Assembly: GCA_034430115.1 (NCBI GenBank)
Contig: DAOUFG010000017.1
Span: forward strand, 50,553-114,552
From: CAIXPS01 sp034430115
GTDB taxonomy: Bacteria > Chloroflexota > Anaerolineae > J036 > Brachytrichaceae
Direction: 5' to 3'
DNA: 64,000 nucleotides
Shown here: positions 33,958 to 45,000 of the stretch, in pieces
Layout of the letters: the number at the start of each line of letters is the position of its first letter
Numbering within the stretch: the stretch's first letter is position 1
Made by a program: the position numbers and the translations under genes
Notes under the pieces: generated by a model
Seen by the model: the letters and a program-made list of their open reading frames with translations, nothing else
Told to the model about the DNA's origin: nothing
Databases searched by the model: none

Positions 33958-35208
33958 CTATTTATCTCTTTTCGTTTTATGCACTAACGCTTCTAGATGT
34001 TCAGTAAAATGACTAAGGACTAACTTGTGGTCAAACATTTGCTCTACCACTTGCCGCCCATTTTGGCCTAGACGAACAACCTCGGTGCGGTTAGTCTGCA
34101 AGTACTGTATGGCTTCGGCTAAAGCCTTGGGATCTTCAGGCGGCACCACAAGACCTACTTGGTGGTCACTCACAAAACGGCCCGTTTCGCTGTCGGCATT
34201 TACCGCAGCGATGATTGGTCGGCTTGCAGCCATGTAGTACAGTAACTTTCCGGGGAAAACCACATCGGTGACAGTTTTGCGTTGCGTCACGACGAGTGCA
34301 TCCGCTGCCGCCAATTGGATTGGTAAACTTTCACGGGGCTGCAAAGAGAGAAATTGCATGCGGGTTAGTTTCTGTGCCACGGCTATGGCCTTAAGGTCCT
34401 TCAAACAAGGGCCTTCACCCACCAAATAAAATGTTATCTCTTCCCGCGCGCGGAGCACCGCTGCAGCTTCGACAAATGTCTGCAGTCCTTGCTTAAGCGC
34501 GACACTTCCGGAGTACATAACCAGGAACTTGTCTTCCGCAATACCATGCTGATGGCGGAAACGATTGTTTCGCTCACCAGTCTTAACAAATCGCAGATCG
34601 ATATAGTTGGGCAGCAAAGCAACCTTGTTGACCGGCACTCCCTTAGCGACCAAATTGCGAGTGAACCCATCGCTGATCACGCCAATCGCATCGGCGTGAC
34701 GATATATAAAACGCTCAAGGTAACGAGCCAACCGGATGGCCCATCCTCGTTCATTCAGAACACCCGTGGCAATGGCTGCGTCAGGCACGAGGTCTTGAAT
34801 GTGAAAAAACAATGGTGCTCTTTTTAGCTTTGCGAGTACCAAGCCTGTCAGACCAAGTTCTAATGGTGGCGAGACTACAATAACTATGTCAGCTTTACCG
34901 GATAACAACCCTCCCAATAATGATGAAAAAGCAAAGGATAAATCGAAAAGGATGCGATTGATTGCCTTTTTGGGCTGAACGGGAACATACAAGAAGGTGC
35001 GTTGGACAGGGACACCATGTATCACCTCACGCATAAATAAGCGACTATCGTAACCATCCCAAATTTTCCATTGAGGAGCAGTTGGGAAGCTAGTAACCAC
35101 TCTCACCGTATGGCCACACGATAAAAGGTACTCAGCTAAATCACTGGTGTATGGGCCAATAGAAGTCGACTCAGGAAGATAATTGAGTCCTATGATAAGA
35201 CAACGCAT
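33958..35208 (-). CDS. Glycosyltransferase family 4 (WcaI-like)
   Basis: This 416-residue GT-B enzyme starts MRCLIIGLNYLPESTSIGPYTSDLAEYLL, a donor-acceptor opening shared with WcaI/fucosyl- or mannosyl-type transferases. C-terminal landmarks are YSGSVALKQGLQTFVEAA, LVGEGPCLKDL, and a VVFPGKLLYYMAASRPIIA motif typical of GT4. It would add a sugar to the lipid-linked repeat unit. Donor unknown (GDP-fucose is plausible given the fused fucokinase in the locus). It begins 24 bp before the phosphoglycosyl transferase gene. Confidence 0.87.
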   Translation of the reverse strand: MRCLIIGLNYLPESTSIGPYTSDLAEYLLSCGHTVRVVTSFPTAPQWKIWDGYDSRLFMREVIHGVPVQRTFLYVPVQPKKAINRILFDLSFAFSSLLGGLLSGKADIVIVVSPPLELGLTGLVLAKLKRAPLFFHIQDLVPDAAIATGVLNERGWAIRLARYLERFIYRHADAIGVISDGFTRNLVAKGVPVNKVALLPNYIDLRFVKTGERNNRFRHQHGIAEDKFLVMYSGSVALKQGLQTFVEAAAVLRAREEITFYLVGEGPCLKDLKAIAVAQKLTRMQFLSLQPRESLPIQLAAADALVVTQRKTVTDVVFPGKLLYYMAASRPIIAAVNADSETGRFVSDHQVGLVVPPEDPKALAEAIQYLQTNRTEVVRLGQNGRQVVEQMFDHKLVLSHFTEHLEALVHKTKRDK

Positions 35209-35288
35209 AGATGATGCAAGAAGTTAATTGATATCAGCAAAACAACCACAACATGTTATGTATCACCAGTCAAGAGTTAGTTCGTTGA

Positions 35289-36038
35289 TTAAGCGGGCTG
35301 GAATGCATAACTATGGTTATCTGTGTATAGAGCCACCGTTTCCCCTTCCAATGGCTCAATAGGTATGGCCTGTTTGTAGTAACCACACGCTTCGATCACC
35401 TCTAGAAACTCCGCACGGTCAACCCCTTGATGAACCTCAACAACCAACTTTGGCCGATGCAGTTGGAGCACTTGCTGCATACCTCGTAAGACTACTATTT
35501 CCATACCTTGCACATCGATCTTTACACCATCAATCCGCTGGCTACCTGCACATATTTGCGGCCATAGCCAATCAAAACAACTGACCATGAAATTTTCATT
35601 CCACTCACAACTTTGCACGGTACTATCTACCATTCCCCGTGTAGTGGGCAATTGATTCAACTCTAGTGTTCTTGTGGCAGCAAGAGCCATAGGAAGCACT
35701 GCTAGCTGAGGAATATGATTTAACAATCTAGTTTGGGCCAAACACCCCGCCGTACTCAACATTGGTTCAAAGGCAAAAACACGTCCTGTGTCTTTCACCA
35801 GGAAAGATAAGGCTAACGCCGTATAGCCATAATGTGCTCCAACGTCCAACCATGTATCTCCCCGCCTCACATTTGAAGCAAACCAATTTAAGAGCGGCAG
35901 TTCTGTGCGACCCAAGATAGCTGCGGGATAGTCGTGCCATGAAGTTACGATCTGGCAACCTTTGAGAGGACCTCCTAGTATCTGATGAGGCTTTATCCCC
36001 CTGGGCATCAGCGAACGCACCACAGATTTAATATCCAT
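35289..36038 (-). CDS. FkbM-family methyltransferase
   Basis: This 249-residue SAM-dependent O-methyltransferase has WLDVGAHYGYTALALS (motif I), VFAFEPML (motif II) and GVKIDVQGMEIVVLRGM, the hallmark of the FkbM group. It probably methylates a sugar in the exopolysaccharide. It lies in the AT-rich part of the locus. It is 24 bp downstream of the pyruvyltransferase gene, same strand, with 80 bp to the next gene downstream. Confidence 0.87.
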   Translation of the reverse strand: MDIKSVVRSLMPRGIKPHQILGGPLKGCQIVTSWHDYPAAILGRTELPLLNWFASNVRRGDTWLDVGAHYGYTALALSFLVKDTGRVFAFEPMLSTAGCLAQTRLLNHIPQLAVLPMALAATRTLELNQLPTTRGMVDSTVQSCEWNENFMVSCFDWLWPQICAGSQRIDGVKIDVQGMEIVVLRGMQQVLQLHRPKLVVEVHQGVDRAEFLEVIEACGYYKQAIPIEPLEGETVALYTDNHSYAFQPA

Positions 36039-36062
36039 CGATAATGTATTCCTTGTGTAATG

Positions 36063-37346
36063 TCAGGTGCGGCACCTAAATGTTTTGGCATAGACAGCAA
36101 ATTGCTCAAACACTTGACGGCGCAACCTTGATGTTTTTAATTGCAATTTTTCGTGCAATGATTCAGTATTTAGAAGTGCCCTCTTCACTTGTGTTGTCAA
36201 ATTACCCTCCTCTTCCAGATCTATCAACATATCCTCAAGACCCAAATCTCCAGCAACACCTGTGACTTTTCTTGATTTCACATCAATACCTAGCATCGGC
36301 GTATTCGCCAGACTAGAGAGTACAAATCCATGGAATCGCATACCTATAGCAAATTCACAGCGGCTGTACGCTTGAATCACAGCATTGGGCGTTCTTGCTT
36401 CAACATCTATTTGAACTCGTTGAGGATATTTTAGTTTCTCGAGGAGAAATTTCAGAGATATCAAGTCAGATGTAAGAGGGACCTCATCTACTTCATGAGG
36501 AATAGCCTTTATCTTCAATTCAGGCAACTCTTCCATTAATTTGTTTATTTCGGAAGCCAATTTTCCTATTATCCCTTCATACCCACTCTTGGAATTGTTG
36601 ACGGCAGTAAGATATTCCCCCCTACTAAGCACATTAATACCAATCATCATTGGTTCATATGCTACATGTAAGGCCTCATATGGAAAAGCAAATACTGAAT
36701 CACAGCTAGCTATCAAGTTATTATTTATTAATCCATCGAGGTATTTGTCGGTCATCCTTTCACGTGTAGAAACATAATCCGCGCGTTCCAAAACCTCCTT
36801 AACCATCCTGCGTGCTATGGGATGCTCTATCGGGCCAACGCTGATATTCGCAAGCGCAGTAGGATGATGTGATTTCTGAGCAACAAGTAGTGGGAATGTA
36901 ACCCGCCTTACGGTGGCAAGCGTGCGCACATCAGTACCACGTTGTACTATGTTGCACCCTCGCAAAACAACTAAGTCAGATCTTTTCAGTAATTCAAAAG
37001 GTGAGTCCGATGCAGCTTTAAGATAGATTCGTGACTGCACCTCTGCTTGCAAATTCTTCCATATCGTCCACGCAATAATTTTCACCTTATTAGCAAACGT
37101 AGAGTCTGGAAATCCCTGTCCCCCCGAATAAGCAGGAAGTACCGAGTTTATTAACTTAACATCATTAAAACACTTTGTAAGATTTTCAAATCGTGCTCGC
37201 ATCTCAATAGTTGGTTGCTGCCATGGGATTACATATATGCGAGCCTTGGGGAATCCAGAACGCACGATATTGATAGTTGCTGGAAGAAGAGCTAAGTCGC
37301 CCACATTTGATGTTAGCCCGAAACCATTCACAATACTGACAATCAT
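36063..37346 (-). CDS. Polysaccharide pyruvyltransferase-family protein
   Basis: This 427-residue protein of the CsaB/EpsO group would transfer pyruvate from phosphoenolpyruvate to form ketal on a sugar. Family features: NVGDLALLPATINIV near the start, DYVSTRERMTDKYLDGL, and the C-terminal CEFAIGMRFHGFVLSSLANTPMLGI with its characteristic RxHG and later Gly-rich end. Pyruvyl groups add negative charge or act as anchors for S-layer homology domains; the latter would fit a monoderm surface. It is followed by the FkbM gene and overlaps the upstream glycosyltransferase by four bases. Confidence 0.85.
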   Translation of the reverse strand: MIVSIVNGFGLTSNVGDLALLPATINIVRSGFPKARIYVIPWQQPTIEMRARFENLTKCFNDVKLINSVLPAYSGGQGFPDSTFANKVKIIAWTIWKNLQAEVQSRIYLKAASDSPFELLKRSDLVVLRGCNIVQRGTDVRTLATVRRVTFPLLVAQKSHHPTALANISVGPIEHPIARRMVKEVLERADYVSTRERMTDKYLDGLINNNLIASCDSVFAFPYEALHVAYEPMMIGINVLSRGEYLTAVNNSKSGYEGIIGKLASEINKLMEELPELKIKAIPHEVDEVPLTSDLISLKFLLEKLKYPQRVQIDVEARTPNAVIQAYSRCEFAIGMRFHGFVLSSLANTPMLGIDVKSRKVTGVAGDLGLEDMLIDLEEEGNLTTQVKRALLNTESLHEKLQLKTSRLRRQVFEQFAVYAKTFRCRT

Positions 37347-38515
37347 TTGTGTAGATCCCCAAAGAACTTAACCCGATCGAATATATCGATAGCCAACTTG
37401 ACAGTCCGCTCCCACGTGAACTCTGATGCCCGCTTATAGCCTCGATCAACCAACAAGCACCTATACTCGTCATCGGACCAAATACGAAACATACTGTTAG
37501 CAATATCCTGAGGATCATGGGGAGTGATAAGGGCAGCAGCATCTCCTGCAACTTCTGGCATAGCACTTACATTGGATGTAACAGTAGGACATCCACATGC
37601 CATTGCCTCAAGAATTGGGTGCCCAAAAGTCTCATACAAGGATGGCATGACCAACATTTCCGCAAGGTTGTATGCTACAGCTACTATTTTATGTGGCAAT
37701 GGTCCGGTGCAGATAACACGGTTCCCAACACCATTTTTTTGTGCAAATTCTTTTATATGTCTAAATGATATTGCGGCCTCACCGCCGATAAGCAATAAAA
37801 CATGATCTGAGTCTGTTCTATTAACAAATTGTGAAAACGCGACCACAAGATTATCAATGTTTTTATAGCCGTAAGTTGCACCAACACATAAAACGAAAGG
37901 ACGTCCCTTTGTATAGTGAAGAATTTGGCCTTTCAACTGGAGACCTTCTGGGCCATCCAATAATTTACTATTATGAATATAAAGTGCCTCTGGAAGCACT
38001 TCCAGCTTTGTGGAATCAACTCCAAATGCTCTGATCAAATCCTGACCAATAGCCATGGTAGGGACTATTGCCTTCGTGGCTGTATGTAGTGCTGATCGAA
38101 GTGTTAGCCGCAAATACCACAATCGAACAGGGCTATAGGCTTCAGGGAAGAACATGTATTGGGTGGATTTCACAAAAACTGCCGACGGGATTCTCAAGTT
38201 ATAAGGAAGTGAATTCTGTAATCCCACAAATATATCTGGAGCGGCATTATAAATATACTTTCTATAGTCAATTTGCTCAAACCATACTCGTGCAAAGCGA
38301 TTTTCCGCTACATCTCCCACGCGCACATGTTCTAAGCCAATATCAGACTCTTGGAAAGGTGTCTGAAACCAGCTTGGTGAAAATAACACATAGTTATGCT
38401 GACTTCCCCATCTCATCAAAGACGCGACAAAGTTATACAAGTACATCCGCATTCCACCCAGAGCGTGAGGGGATGTTGCCAACCCTGTAGAGACATTGTC
38501 AATTGCTATAACCAT
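37343..38515 (-). CDS. Glycosyltransferase family 4 (second)
   Basis: This 390-residue GT-B protein shows FVLCVGATYGYKNIDNLVVAFSQF, ICTGPLPHKIVAVAYNLAEMLVMPSLYETFGHPILEAMACGCPTV with the E-x7-E motif of GT4, and the N-terminal acceptor domain. It overlaps the acyltransferase gene by 17 bp and the pyruvyltransferase gene by 4 bp, so it is firmly part of one transcription unit. AT-rich composition matches its neighbours. Donor and acceptor are unknown. Confidence 0.88.
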   Translation of the reverse strand: MVIAIDNVSTGLATSPHALGGMRMYLYNFVASLMRWGSQHNYVLFSPSWFQTPFQESDIGLEHVRVGDVAENRFARVWFEQIDYRKYIYNAAPDIFVGLQNSLPYNLRIPSAVFVKSTQYMFFPEAYSPVRLWYLRLTLRSALHTATKAIVPTMAIGQDLIRAFGVDSTKLEVLPEALYIHNSKLLDGPEGLQLKGQILHYTKGRPFVLCVGATYGYKNIDNLVVAFSQFVNRTDSDHVLLLIGGEAAISFRHIKEFAQKNGVGNRVICTGPLPHKIVAVAYNLAEMLVMPSLYETFGHPILEAMACGCPTVTSNVSAMPEVAGDAAALITPHDPQDIANSMFRIWSDDEYRCLLVDRGYKRASEFTWERTVKLAIDIFDRVKFFGDLHK

Positions 38516-39230
38516 AAGTAGACCCTTCGTTAACTCCGCCTACATAATGTGACACCCACCCCTTGTCACGATGGAAATACTTGCTATCAATATTGAGATC
38601 AAGAATGTTTACGGCTGGATTTCCACCGATTAATTTGTATTTTTCTGTCATATTTTTAACTACAACAGCTCCTATGCCAACTACGCAATAATCCGATATA
38701 CATGCGCCTGGGGCAAAGCGGACAGCAGAACCAATCATACAATAGCTTCCAATACTAATAGGTTTTGTTGATTGTGAATTTTTTGACACATCTATGTAAT
38801 GTGTATAAAAAATAGACTGTCGCCCTGCTATTGTAGTAAATGGGCCTACTGAAAATGAATCCTGAATATCGAAATAGTGAAGCATCGTGATACCACAATG
38901 TTCGCCAACTATCAACGATGGATTATTATGCCTAATATCCACCCCACGCTTACACGTAAACTCTTGGGTCGACGTAAAAGTATTGCCAAAGCCAATAACA
39001 CTATCATGACCAATACGCACACAAGGAATCCCCTTAAACCTATTAAAATGTCTAATAATTACATTATCATCCACAATAAGATCATTAACATATATCCAGC
39101 TCAGACCTATGCTAACATGCTTGCCAATTTTATATCCGAATACATTACGATATAAAAATATTTTAACTGGTACTGGAAACACGACGACAATTAGTGATAA
39201 GATGTATAAGAGCTTGTTCTTGATCCACAT
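38499..39230 (-). CDS. Left-handed beta-helix acyltransferase
   Basis: This 243-residue hexapeptide-repeat protein shows irregular isoleucine-spaced turns (IGKHVSIGLSWIYVNDLIVDDNVI, IGSYCMIGSAVRFAPGACISDYCVVGIGAVVVKNM). An N-terminal hydrophobic stretch (LLYILSLIVVVFPVPVKIFLY) suggests membrane association. Such proteins O-acetylate sugars of exopolysaccharides. It sits directly after the Wzy-like gene (3 bp gap) and overlaps the glycosyltransferase. Donor acetyl-CoA is assumed from the family. Confidence 0.85.
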   Translation of the reverse strand: MWIKNKLLYILSLIVVVFPVPVKIFLYRNVFGYKIGKHVSIGLSWIYVNDLIVDDNVIIRHFNRFKGIPCVRIGHDSVIGFGNTFTSTQEFTCKRGVDIRHNNPSLIVGEHCGITMLHYFDIQDSFSVGPFTTIAGRQSIFYTHYIDVSKNSQSTKPISIGSYCMIGSAVRFAPGACISDYCVVGIGAVVVKNMTEKYKLIGGNPAVNILDLNIDSKYFHRDKGWVSHYVGGVNEGSTYGYSN

Positions 39231-39233
39231 AAT

Positions 39234-40532
39234 TTAATATCTAGGGGAGGGTTGACCACTGCCCCTAATGCTGTATTCTCTCATCAACACACCACAAAGC
39301 AGTGCTATTGTTATCCAGGTAAAACGTTGATACAGGCTTGGCTGAAACATGTCTACCATTGCCCAGGCTATTACAGATGTAGCCAATGCTAGTTCCCAAC
39401 ACGAAGCTTTATGCTTTATATAAGCCAGAACAGCTTTAATAGCAGTTGTTACTGTAACAGCATAGATCAACACAACCCCAATAAATGTCAAGAAACCGCC
39501 GGCCATCCAGCTATTTATCAACGTATTATGAACACCACTAGATGTTATCGTATAGCCATTCGCTACGTTCGTTTCCTCCCCTTGATCCATACCGTAGCCA
39601 TATACTGGATTCTGAAGAATAAGAGACAGAGCTTCCGCATCTACCGATAATCTATCGGGACCAGTAATACTTGTCACACGGATAATGTTTGGATTAGTAT
39701 CATATTCAAATAAATCACCATCAACAGATGTGACACTAAAAATTGTAAAAATAATAGTTAACAAGATCAACGAACCATACACTAAAGCAAGACGGTAAAC
39801 GTGTTTAAGTCGAACCCAATTGGCGACTAAAATAATACTTACACATAGCAACATACCTGCTATCCCTGCAATAGAACCTGTTAAAATATCGGCATAGACA
39901 AAGCCAATAGACATAAGACCTGACAAAGCTGCCACGACATACTGCCTGTTCCTCAAAGAATTAAAACCAAATTCGATACTAATTGGAAACACAGTTACTA
40001 TCGCATGAGATTGAATGTTTGGGTGTCCAAATGTACCACTATATCTTCCTGCGGATATAATTGACGCTATTGGGTTTATCCCGGATGATACCCCAGTAAT
40101 ATAATATATCTTTGGTCCAATTTGTGCGCCACTCAAAGAATCAATTATAGCTATCAAAGCAGAGGAAAATATGCCGACAACCAATGCAATTAGAGTAGCT
40201 CCTAATTTCCCCCTGCGTACAATCACAATCCCCATCGATATAAATATTGAAAAAACAAACCATGTCTTTATAGTGCCTATAATACTGACACTTGTTTGCA
40301 CAGCTTGTGAGGATGCGATCAAACCACCTATTAATACAAGAAATGAGGGTATCCAAAAACTACGAACGAATCCCAAACTTGACAGTGGGTACTTATGATA
40401 AATGCAATCCGCAAACAAACAAATCAGTGCCCCCAAATATAAAAGATCGCTAAGCGCTAGGGGTAAGCCGAATGGCCTAACTCCATTTAGGGCCAATACT
40501 AAGGTGCCAAAAATATATAGAAATTCAAACAT
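39234..40532 (-). CDS. Wzy-like O-antigen polymerase/ligase family protein
   Basis: This 432-residue multi-pass protein has about 10-12 hydrophobic segments and a long extracytoplasmic loop (about 275-330, with NPNIIRVTSITGPDRLSVDAEAL and NPVYGYGMDQGEETN), as in the O-antigen ligase (Wzy_C-like) family. Next to a Wzx-type flippase and an initiating phosphoglycosyl transferase, the polymerase role is the natural reading. Strongly AT-rich. Sequence is poorly conserved in such proteins, so the family is assigned by topology and context. Confidence 0.82.
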   Translation of the reverse strand: MFEFLYIFGTLVLALNGVRPFGLPLALSDLLYLGALICLFADCIYHKYPLSSLGFVRSFWIPSFLVLIGGLIASSQAVQTSVSIIGTIKTWFVFSIFISMGIVIVRRGKLGATLIALVVGIFSSALIAIIDSLSGAQIGPKIYYITGVSSGINPIASIISAGRYSGTFGHPNIQSHAIVTVFPISIEFGFNSLRNRQYVVAALSGLMSIGFVYADILTGSIAGIAGMLLCVSIILVANWVRLKHVYRLALVYGSLILLTIIFTIFSVTSVDGDLFEYDTNPNIIRVTSITGPDRLSVDAEALSLILQNPVYGYGMDQGEETNVANGYTITSSGVHNTLINSWMAGGFLTFIGVVLIYAVTVTTAIKAVLAYIKHKASCWELALATSVIAWAMVDMFQPSLYQRFTWITIALLCGVLMREYSIRGSGQPSPRY

Positions 40533-40591
40533 ACGAGTATAGTTCGTAGCACTCCACTATTATGCAAGAATCTGTTTACGTGATTGAATAC

Positions 40592-41905
40592 CTACACGGA
40601 CGCGCGAATTTGCGCCATATCATATGTCATCTTCTTCCCCACCATGACCGCCAAAATAATGGTGACAGTTGCGTAAGCGCATAACGACGACATCGCGGCC
40701 CCATAATACCCTTTCGTTGGAAGCAACCATGCAAGAGTTATTACCGTCATTAATAAGCCTGTCATCTCAGCAATTAACACATTACGAGGTTTTCCAAATC
40801 CCCGAAGCACACTTGTAAGCACTAAGTTAGTTCCCGCGAAAGCATTTGCAATAACCAATAATATCGCGGATGGAACCGCGGATGTATAATCCGTCCCAAA
40901 AATTAAAGGGAATAGCGAGGGTGTGCAAAAAATAAAAGCAATGGTAATCACTAAGTTAAGCGCCACAATCCATTTTGTCATACGTGACAGCATATTTATT
41001 TGCTGCAAGCCATTTTTCATGGCACTTAATTCAGGAAACAGGACCTGACTGATAGCTGTAAAAATTGGTGTTGTTGCCCCACTCCATGCCACCGCTGCAA
41101 CATATAATCCCAATGACTTCGGGTCCAAAAAAGCGGCCATCATCAGTTGATCTAAGCGCAAGTTAAATGTCCGTGGTAAAACAGCAACAGCCGTGGGAAG
41201 GCCATAACCCAGCAGTGGTTTAAGAAGCGATAAATTCAACGTAAAACGGGGCTTATCTCTTCTCAATAAAATAATAATTGCTGGAATAGACTGTGATATA
41301 AAAATAATCGGGTAAACTCGACTTAGCACAATAGGATTTGCCCAAGACTTGTCCACATAAGCCACTAAAAGAACCATTAGCCATATAAGGTTGGGCAGTA
41401 TCCGGAGCAAGTTCCATGATTGCCACATTCCATATGCGCGCAACGCTTCATAAGGCACAAACGTACAAAACACAGGGATCATTGCTAGGAGCAGGAATCT
41501 ACCAGATTCAATAATCTCGGGGGGTTGAGCACTCAGCATCAGTGGCATTAACAACCACCCTAGGCCAGCAATCATTATTGCCATGATCGCCATTGGGATG
41601 TATGCCGTAGAGAGATACTCACGGGCACGATCTGGGTAACGACTGCAATAATATACGACTGCCTCTTGCATTCCCAGTGTTACTATCGATCCCAGAAGCA
41701 GTACCCAAGACTGCATAGCTGCGAATTCACCACGTTCTAAAGGCCCAAGCAATCGTGCAATTAACAAGCCAGTGACAGTATTTAATACAGCTGTTCCCAG
41801 GAACACTGTAGATGTTAAACCCACCCTACTTAGAAAAGTATTCCGATCCCCCAAAAACCGTTGAATAACATTGATATGCAAAAAACGTGTCGGTATAATT
41901 CTCAT
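40592..41905 (-). CDS. Wzx-type flippase / polysaccharide exporter (MATE-like)
   Basis: This 437-residue protein has 12-14 hydrophobic segments and the typical opening: VGLTSTVFLGTAVLNTVTGLLIARLLGP and GEFAAMQSWVLLLGSI. Polysaccharide biosynthesis proteins of this type flip the undecaprenyl-linked repeat unit to the outer face. It is AT-rich like the adjacent Wzy-like gene and shares its strand. It lies 59 bp upstream of that gene; the fused fucokinase ends 113 bp before it. Confidence 0.88.
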   Translation of the reverse strand: MRIIPTRFLHINVIQRFLGDRNTFLSRVGLTSTVFLGTAVLNTVTGLLIARLLGPLERGEFAAMQSWVLLLGSIVTLGMQEAVVYYCSRYPDRAREYLSTAYIPMAIMAIMIAGLGWLLMPLMLSAQPPEIIESGRFLLLAMIPVFCTFVPYEALRAYGMWQSWNLLRILPNLIWLMVLLVAYVDKSWANPIVLSRVYPIIFISQSIPAIIILLRRDKPRFTLNLSLLKPLLGYGLPTAVAVLPRTFNLRLDQLMMAAFLDPKSLGLYVAAVAWSGATTPIFTAISQVLFPELSAMKNGLQQINMLSRMTKWIVALNLVITIAFIFCTPSLFPLIFGTDYTSAVPSAILLVIANAFAGTNLVLTSVLRGFGKPRNVLIAEMTGLLMTVITLAWLLPTKGYYGAAMSSLCAYATVTIILAVMVGKKMTYDMAQIRASV

Positions 41906-42018
41906 ACGCTGTAAACTTCTATAAATTCACTATAGACACAATAAGTGCGAGTCTGCAGCCATTTTGTTACTCGCTCAACTTCTGTTGCGTAGACAGGCTG
42001 AACCCACACATAAAATGT

Positions 42019-45000
42019 TCACTGTAACTCTTGCATACCAGTTGACGTCGTTGGCACCACCGCACACGGCCATACGCCCACCGGCGTACCGCGATAGCGC
42101 AGGGCCAGGTCATGTTGCAGGTCGTGCGCGGCCTGGGCATCGTGCGCCAGCACCAGCGCGAACCCGCCCCCGCCCGCGCCGGCCAGCTTGCCGCCGCCGA
42201 TGAAGGGCTGCAGCGTGTCGAACAGGTGGTCAATAAAGGGGTTGGAACAGCCGGGGTCCATGCGTTTGTTGATGGACCAGTGCTCAGCCAGCAGCCAGGC
42301 GAAGCTATCCAGGTCGCCCGTGGCGAGCGCATCACGCATGGCCAATGCCAAACGCGCAATCTCGCCCAGCATCCAGGCCATGTCCGTATCACGGCTCATC
42401 CAGCGACCCATGATATTGCGCAGCAGGTTCTTGGCCAGGCGTTGCTGCCCGGTGTAGACCAGCAGCAGCCGCTCGGCAAACTCCTTCTGCGCGTGATAGG
42501 GCAACGTCACCGGCTGAATCTGGATGTGCTGGGGCAGCCCCGGCGCGGTGGTGAGCAGCTTGATGCCGCCGGCCAACCCGCCGACCTGATCTTGCCAGCC
42601 GCCGCCGGTGGTCATGAGCTGTTCGAGCCAGAGCACCTCATCAAAGAGAATTGACGATTTCGGATTGTGGATTTCCGATTTTAGATTGACGATTGCAGAT
42701 TCCGGAGCACCGCCTAGCGCCAGATCACCGGGATGAACGGCAATTCCCCCTCCTCTCATAGGGGAGGGCTGGGGAGAGGTCGTGCCATCCCCTAACAGCT
42801 TGTGCAGCGCCTGCAAGACGGCGCCGGCGAGGATGGAACTGGTGCCCAGGCCGGAGCCGCGCGGAGTGTTGGCCTGGGTGCTGAGCCAGAGGCCGGCGCC
42901 AAAGGGCCGCAACAGGTTCTTCAGTGGCAGGTCGGGCTGGCAACCGGGCGGGACGACGCCGCACACCACCAGGGCCGCCTTCAACAGCGCAAACGGGTCA
43001 GCCGGGTTGGCATAGTCGAGCACTTCGCCCGCCGTGTGCAATTCCAGGCGCGAACCGATCTCCTTGCTCTCCAGCACGATTTGCGGCGCGTCGATCCAGG
43101 CCGCCTCGGCCACAATTGGGTAGGCCCCGCGCAAGGTGACGGCGGCGTTCAGCACGCAACCGCCAAACTCAATCGAATAGGGGGGCGTGTCGGTCCAGCC
43201 GCCGCCGAAGTCGATGCGGGCCGCCGCCTCAACGCGAACAGGGCTCTCGATTTTAGATTTTGGATTTCCGATTTTGGATTGAGAGGTGGCGGCACGCTGC
43301 TCAGCGGCAAGGGATCGGCCGATCATGTCCGCCAGGACGGTGAAGGCACGATCCTCATAGGACTTATCGTCCAGCGCAACCGCCAGGGCTTTGTTGCCGC
43401 GAATGCGCAACAGCGGGTCGGCCTGGGCCAGCCAGTCGCTCACGCGCTCACAACGGCGGCGCACGACCGCGTTTTGGCGGCCCAACCAGCGTTTGGCGGA
43501 AGTGGCCGGTTGGCCGGAACGCACGGCAGCCAGGAAACGCTGCCCGGCGATCTCGTCTTCCAGGTCGGTCACATCGGCGGCCAGGCGATCCAGGTCCGCA
43601 GATTGGAAGCTATGCGCCAGCGAAAGGCGCTCCGCCGTCTGCCACGCTTCACGCCAGGCCGTGCTAGCAAGGGCCTGGTTTTGCAACGGGAGGGAGAGTT
43701 GAAGGCTGGCTTCGCGATCCGCCAGGCAAGGGAACAGGCGCGCGTTCCACAGGGTGCGCTGGCCCTCCGGCACGCCGGGCCACAGGTCCTCAGCGCTGAT
43801 GCCTACTTGAGCGAACCAATCCGCCCAGGGACGATTCAGATAGGTCGCGCCAGGATCGCCAAGCGCACGCTTGGGGTTGTCTTGCAGCCCATAGATGCGG
43901 GTCACCCACCCACCCGTCTGCTTTTCAGCGGAGGAGAGGCACGCGACCGGCACCTGGCTGAGCGCTACATCGGCCATGAGCGCGAGCGGCTGCGCGGTGC
44001 GCACGCCGGAGAGGATGGCCTTCGTGGGCCATACAAACGAGCCGGCCACCTGGCTATCCACCAACACGATTGGGTCCCGGCCCGGGTGAAACTCGGCCTG
44101 CACTAGCGCGTTCATGAGCGTCAATGAATCGAGGCCTGTGGATGCGTCACACCATGAAGCCACGTGCGGCGCCCAGTTACAAATGGCGCGCAAGGCCGGG
44201 TCGGTGGCGGTCTCGTGATATTCCTCGCTACTGCCAAAATGGACGAACGTAGCCGGTTGAAGCTCCTCAAAAGAGAGCGCGGTGCCGCGCAATTCGCGCC
44301 AAATCGCCACGCGCGCGGCGTGCATCAGGGGCGTGCAAGGGCCGTCGCTGGTATCGGCCAGGTAGGATTCATACGTGGTGGACTGCGCCAGCGGGAGCAA
44401 TAGATCGCCATACAGGTTGAGCTGCCCGGCCGGGCCAAGCGCCTCGCCGCCATGATGGCCATTGTGATTGGCGCGCGGGGCACCAGGCGGCAACGGCTCC
44501 GCCGGATGGCGGGGCTGCTCGCGACACAGCGCGGCAACGGATTCCTGGCTCAAGAGCGAGACCCAACGCGCGGCGGTGGCGCTATCCAGCCAGACCAGGC
44601 CGGTATCGACCAGCACGTTGCCGTCGCGAATGGCACCCCAGGCGGTCAACTCCTTCAAGCCGGGCTTGTGCAAATAGGCACGCACCTGGTGCGCATCCCC
44701 ATCGGGGACGTACACACCGTGATGCAACCCCATCTCCGCCGGCACTGCCGTGGCGACGCCGGTGATGCCCGCGCGCGGGAACGAGAGTTGAAGATGATCG
44801 AACACCAGCAGCACGTCACCAGAGGCAATGAGCACGCCCGAGCGCAACCCGGAGGCGATGCCGCTCAGGCTGACCAGGAATTCGTCGAACACGGTGGAGG
44901 CGCGGCCATCGGGCAACTCGCGCGGCACGCGCGCGAAGAGCTTGCCGGAGGCGGAACAATGCGGCAACCGGCGCGAATCACCGCCGGAATGGATGATGAG

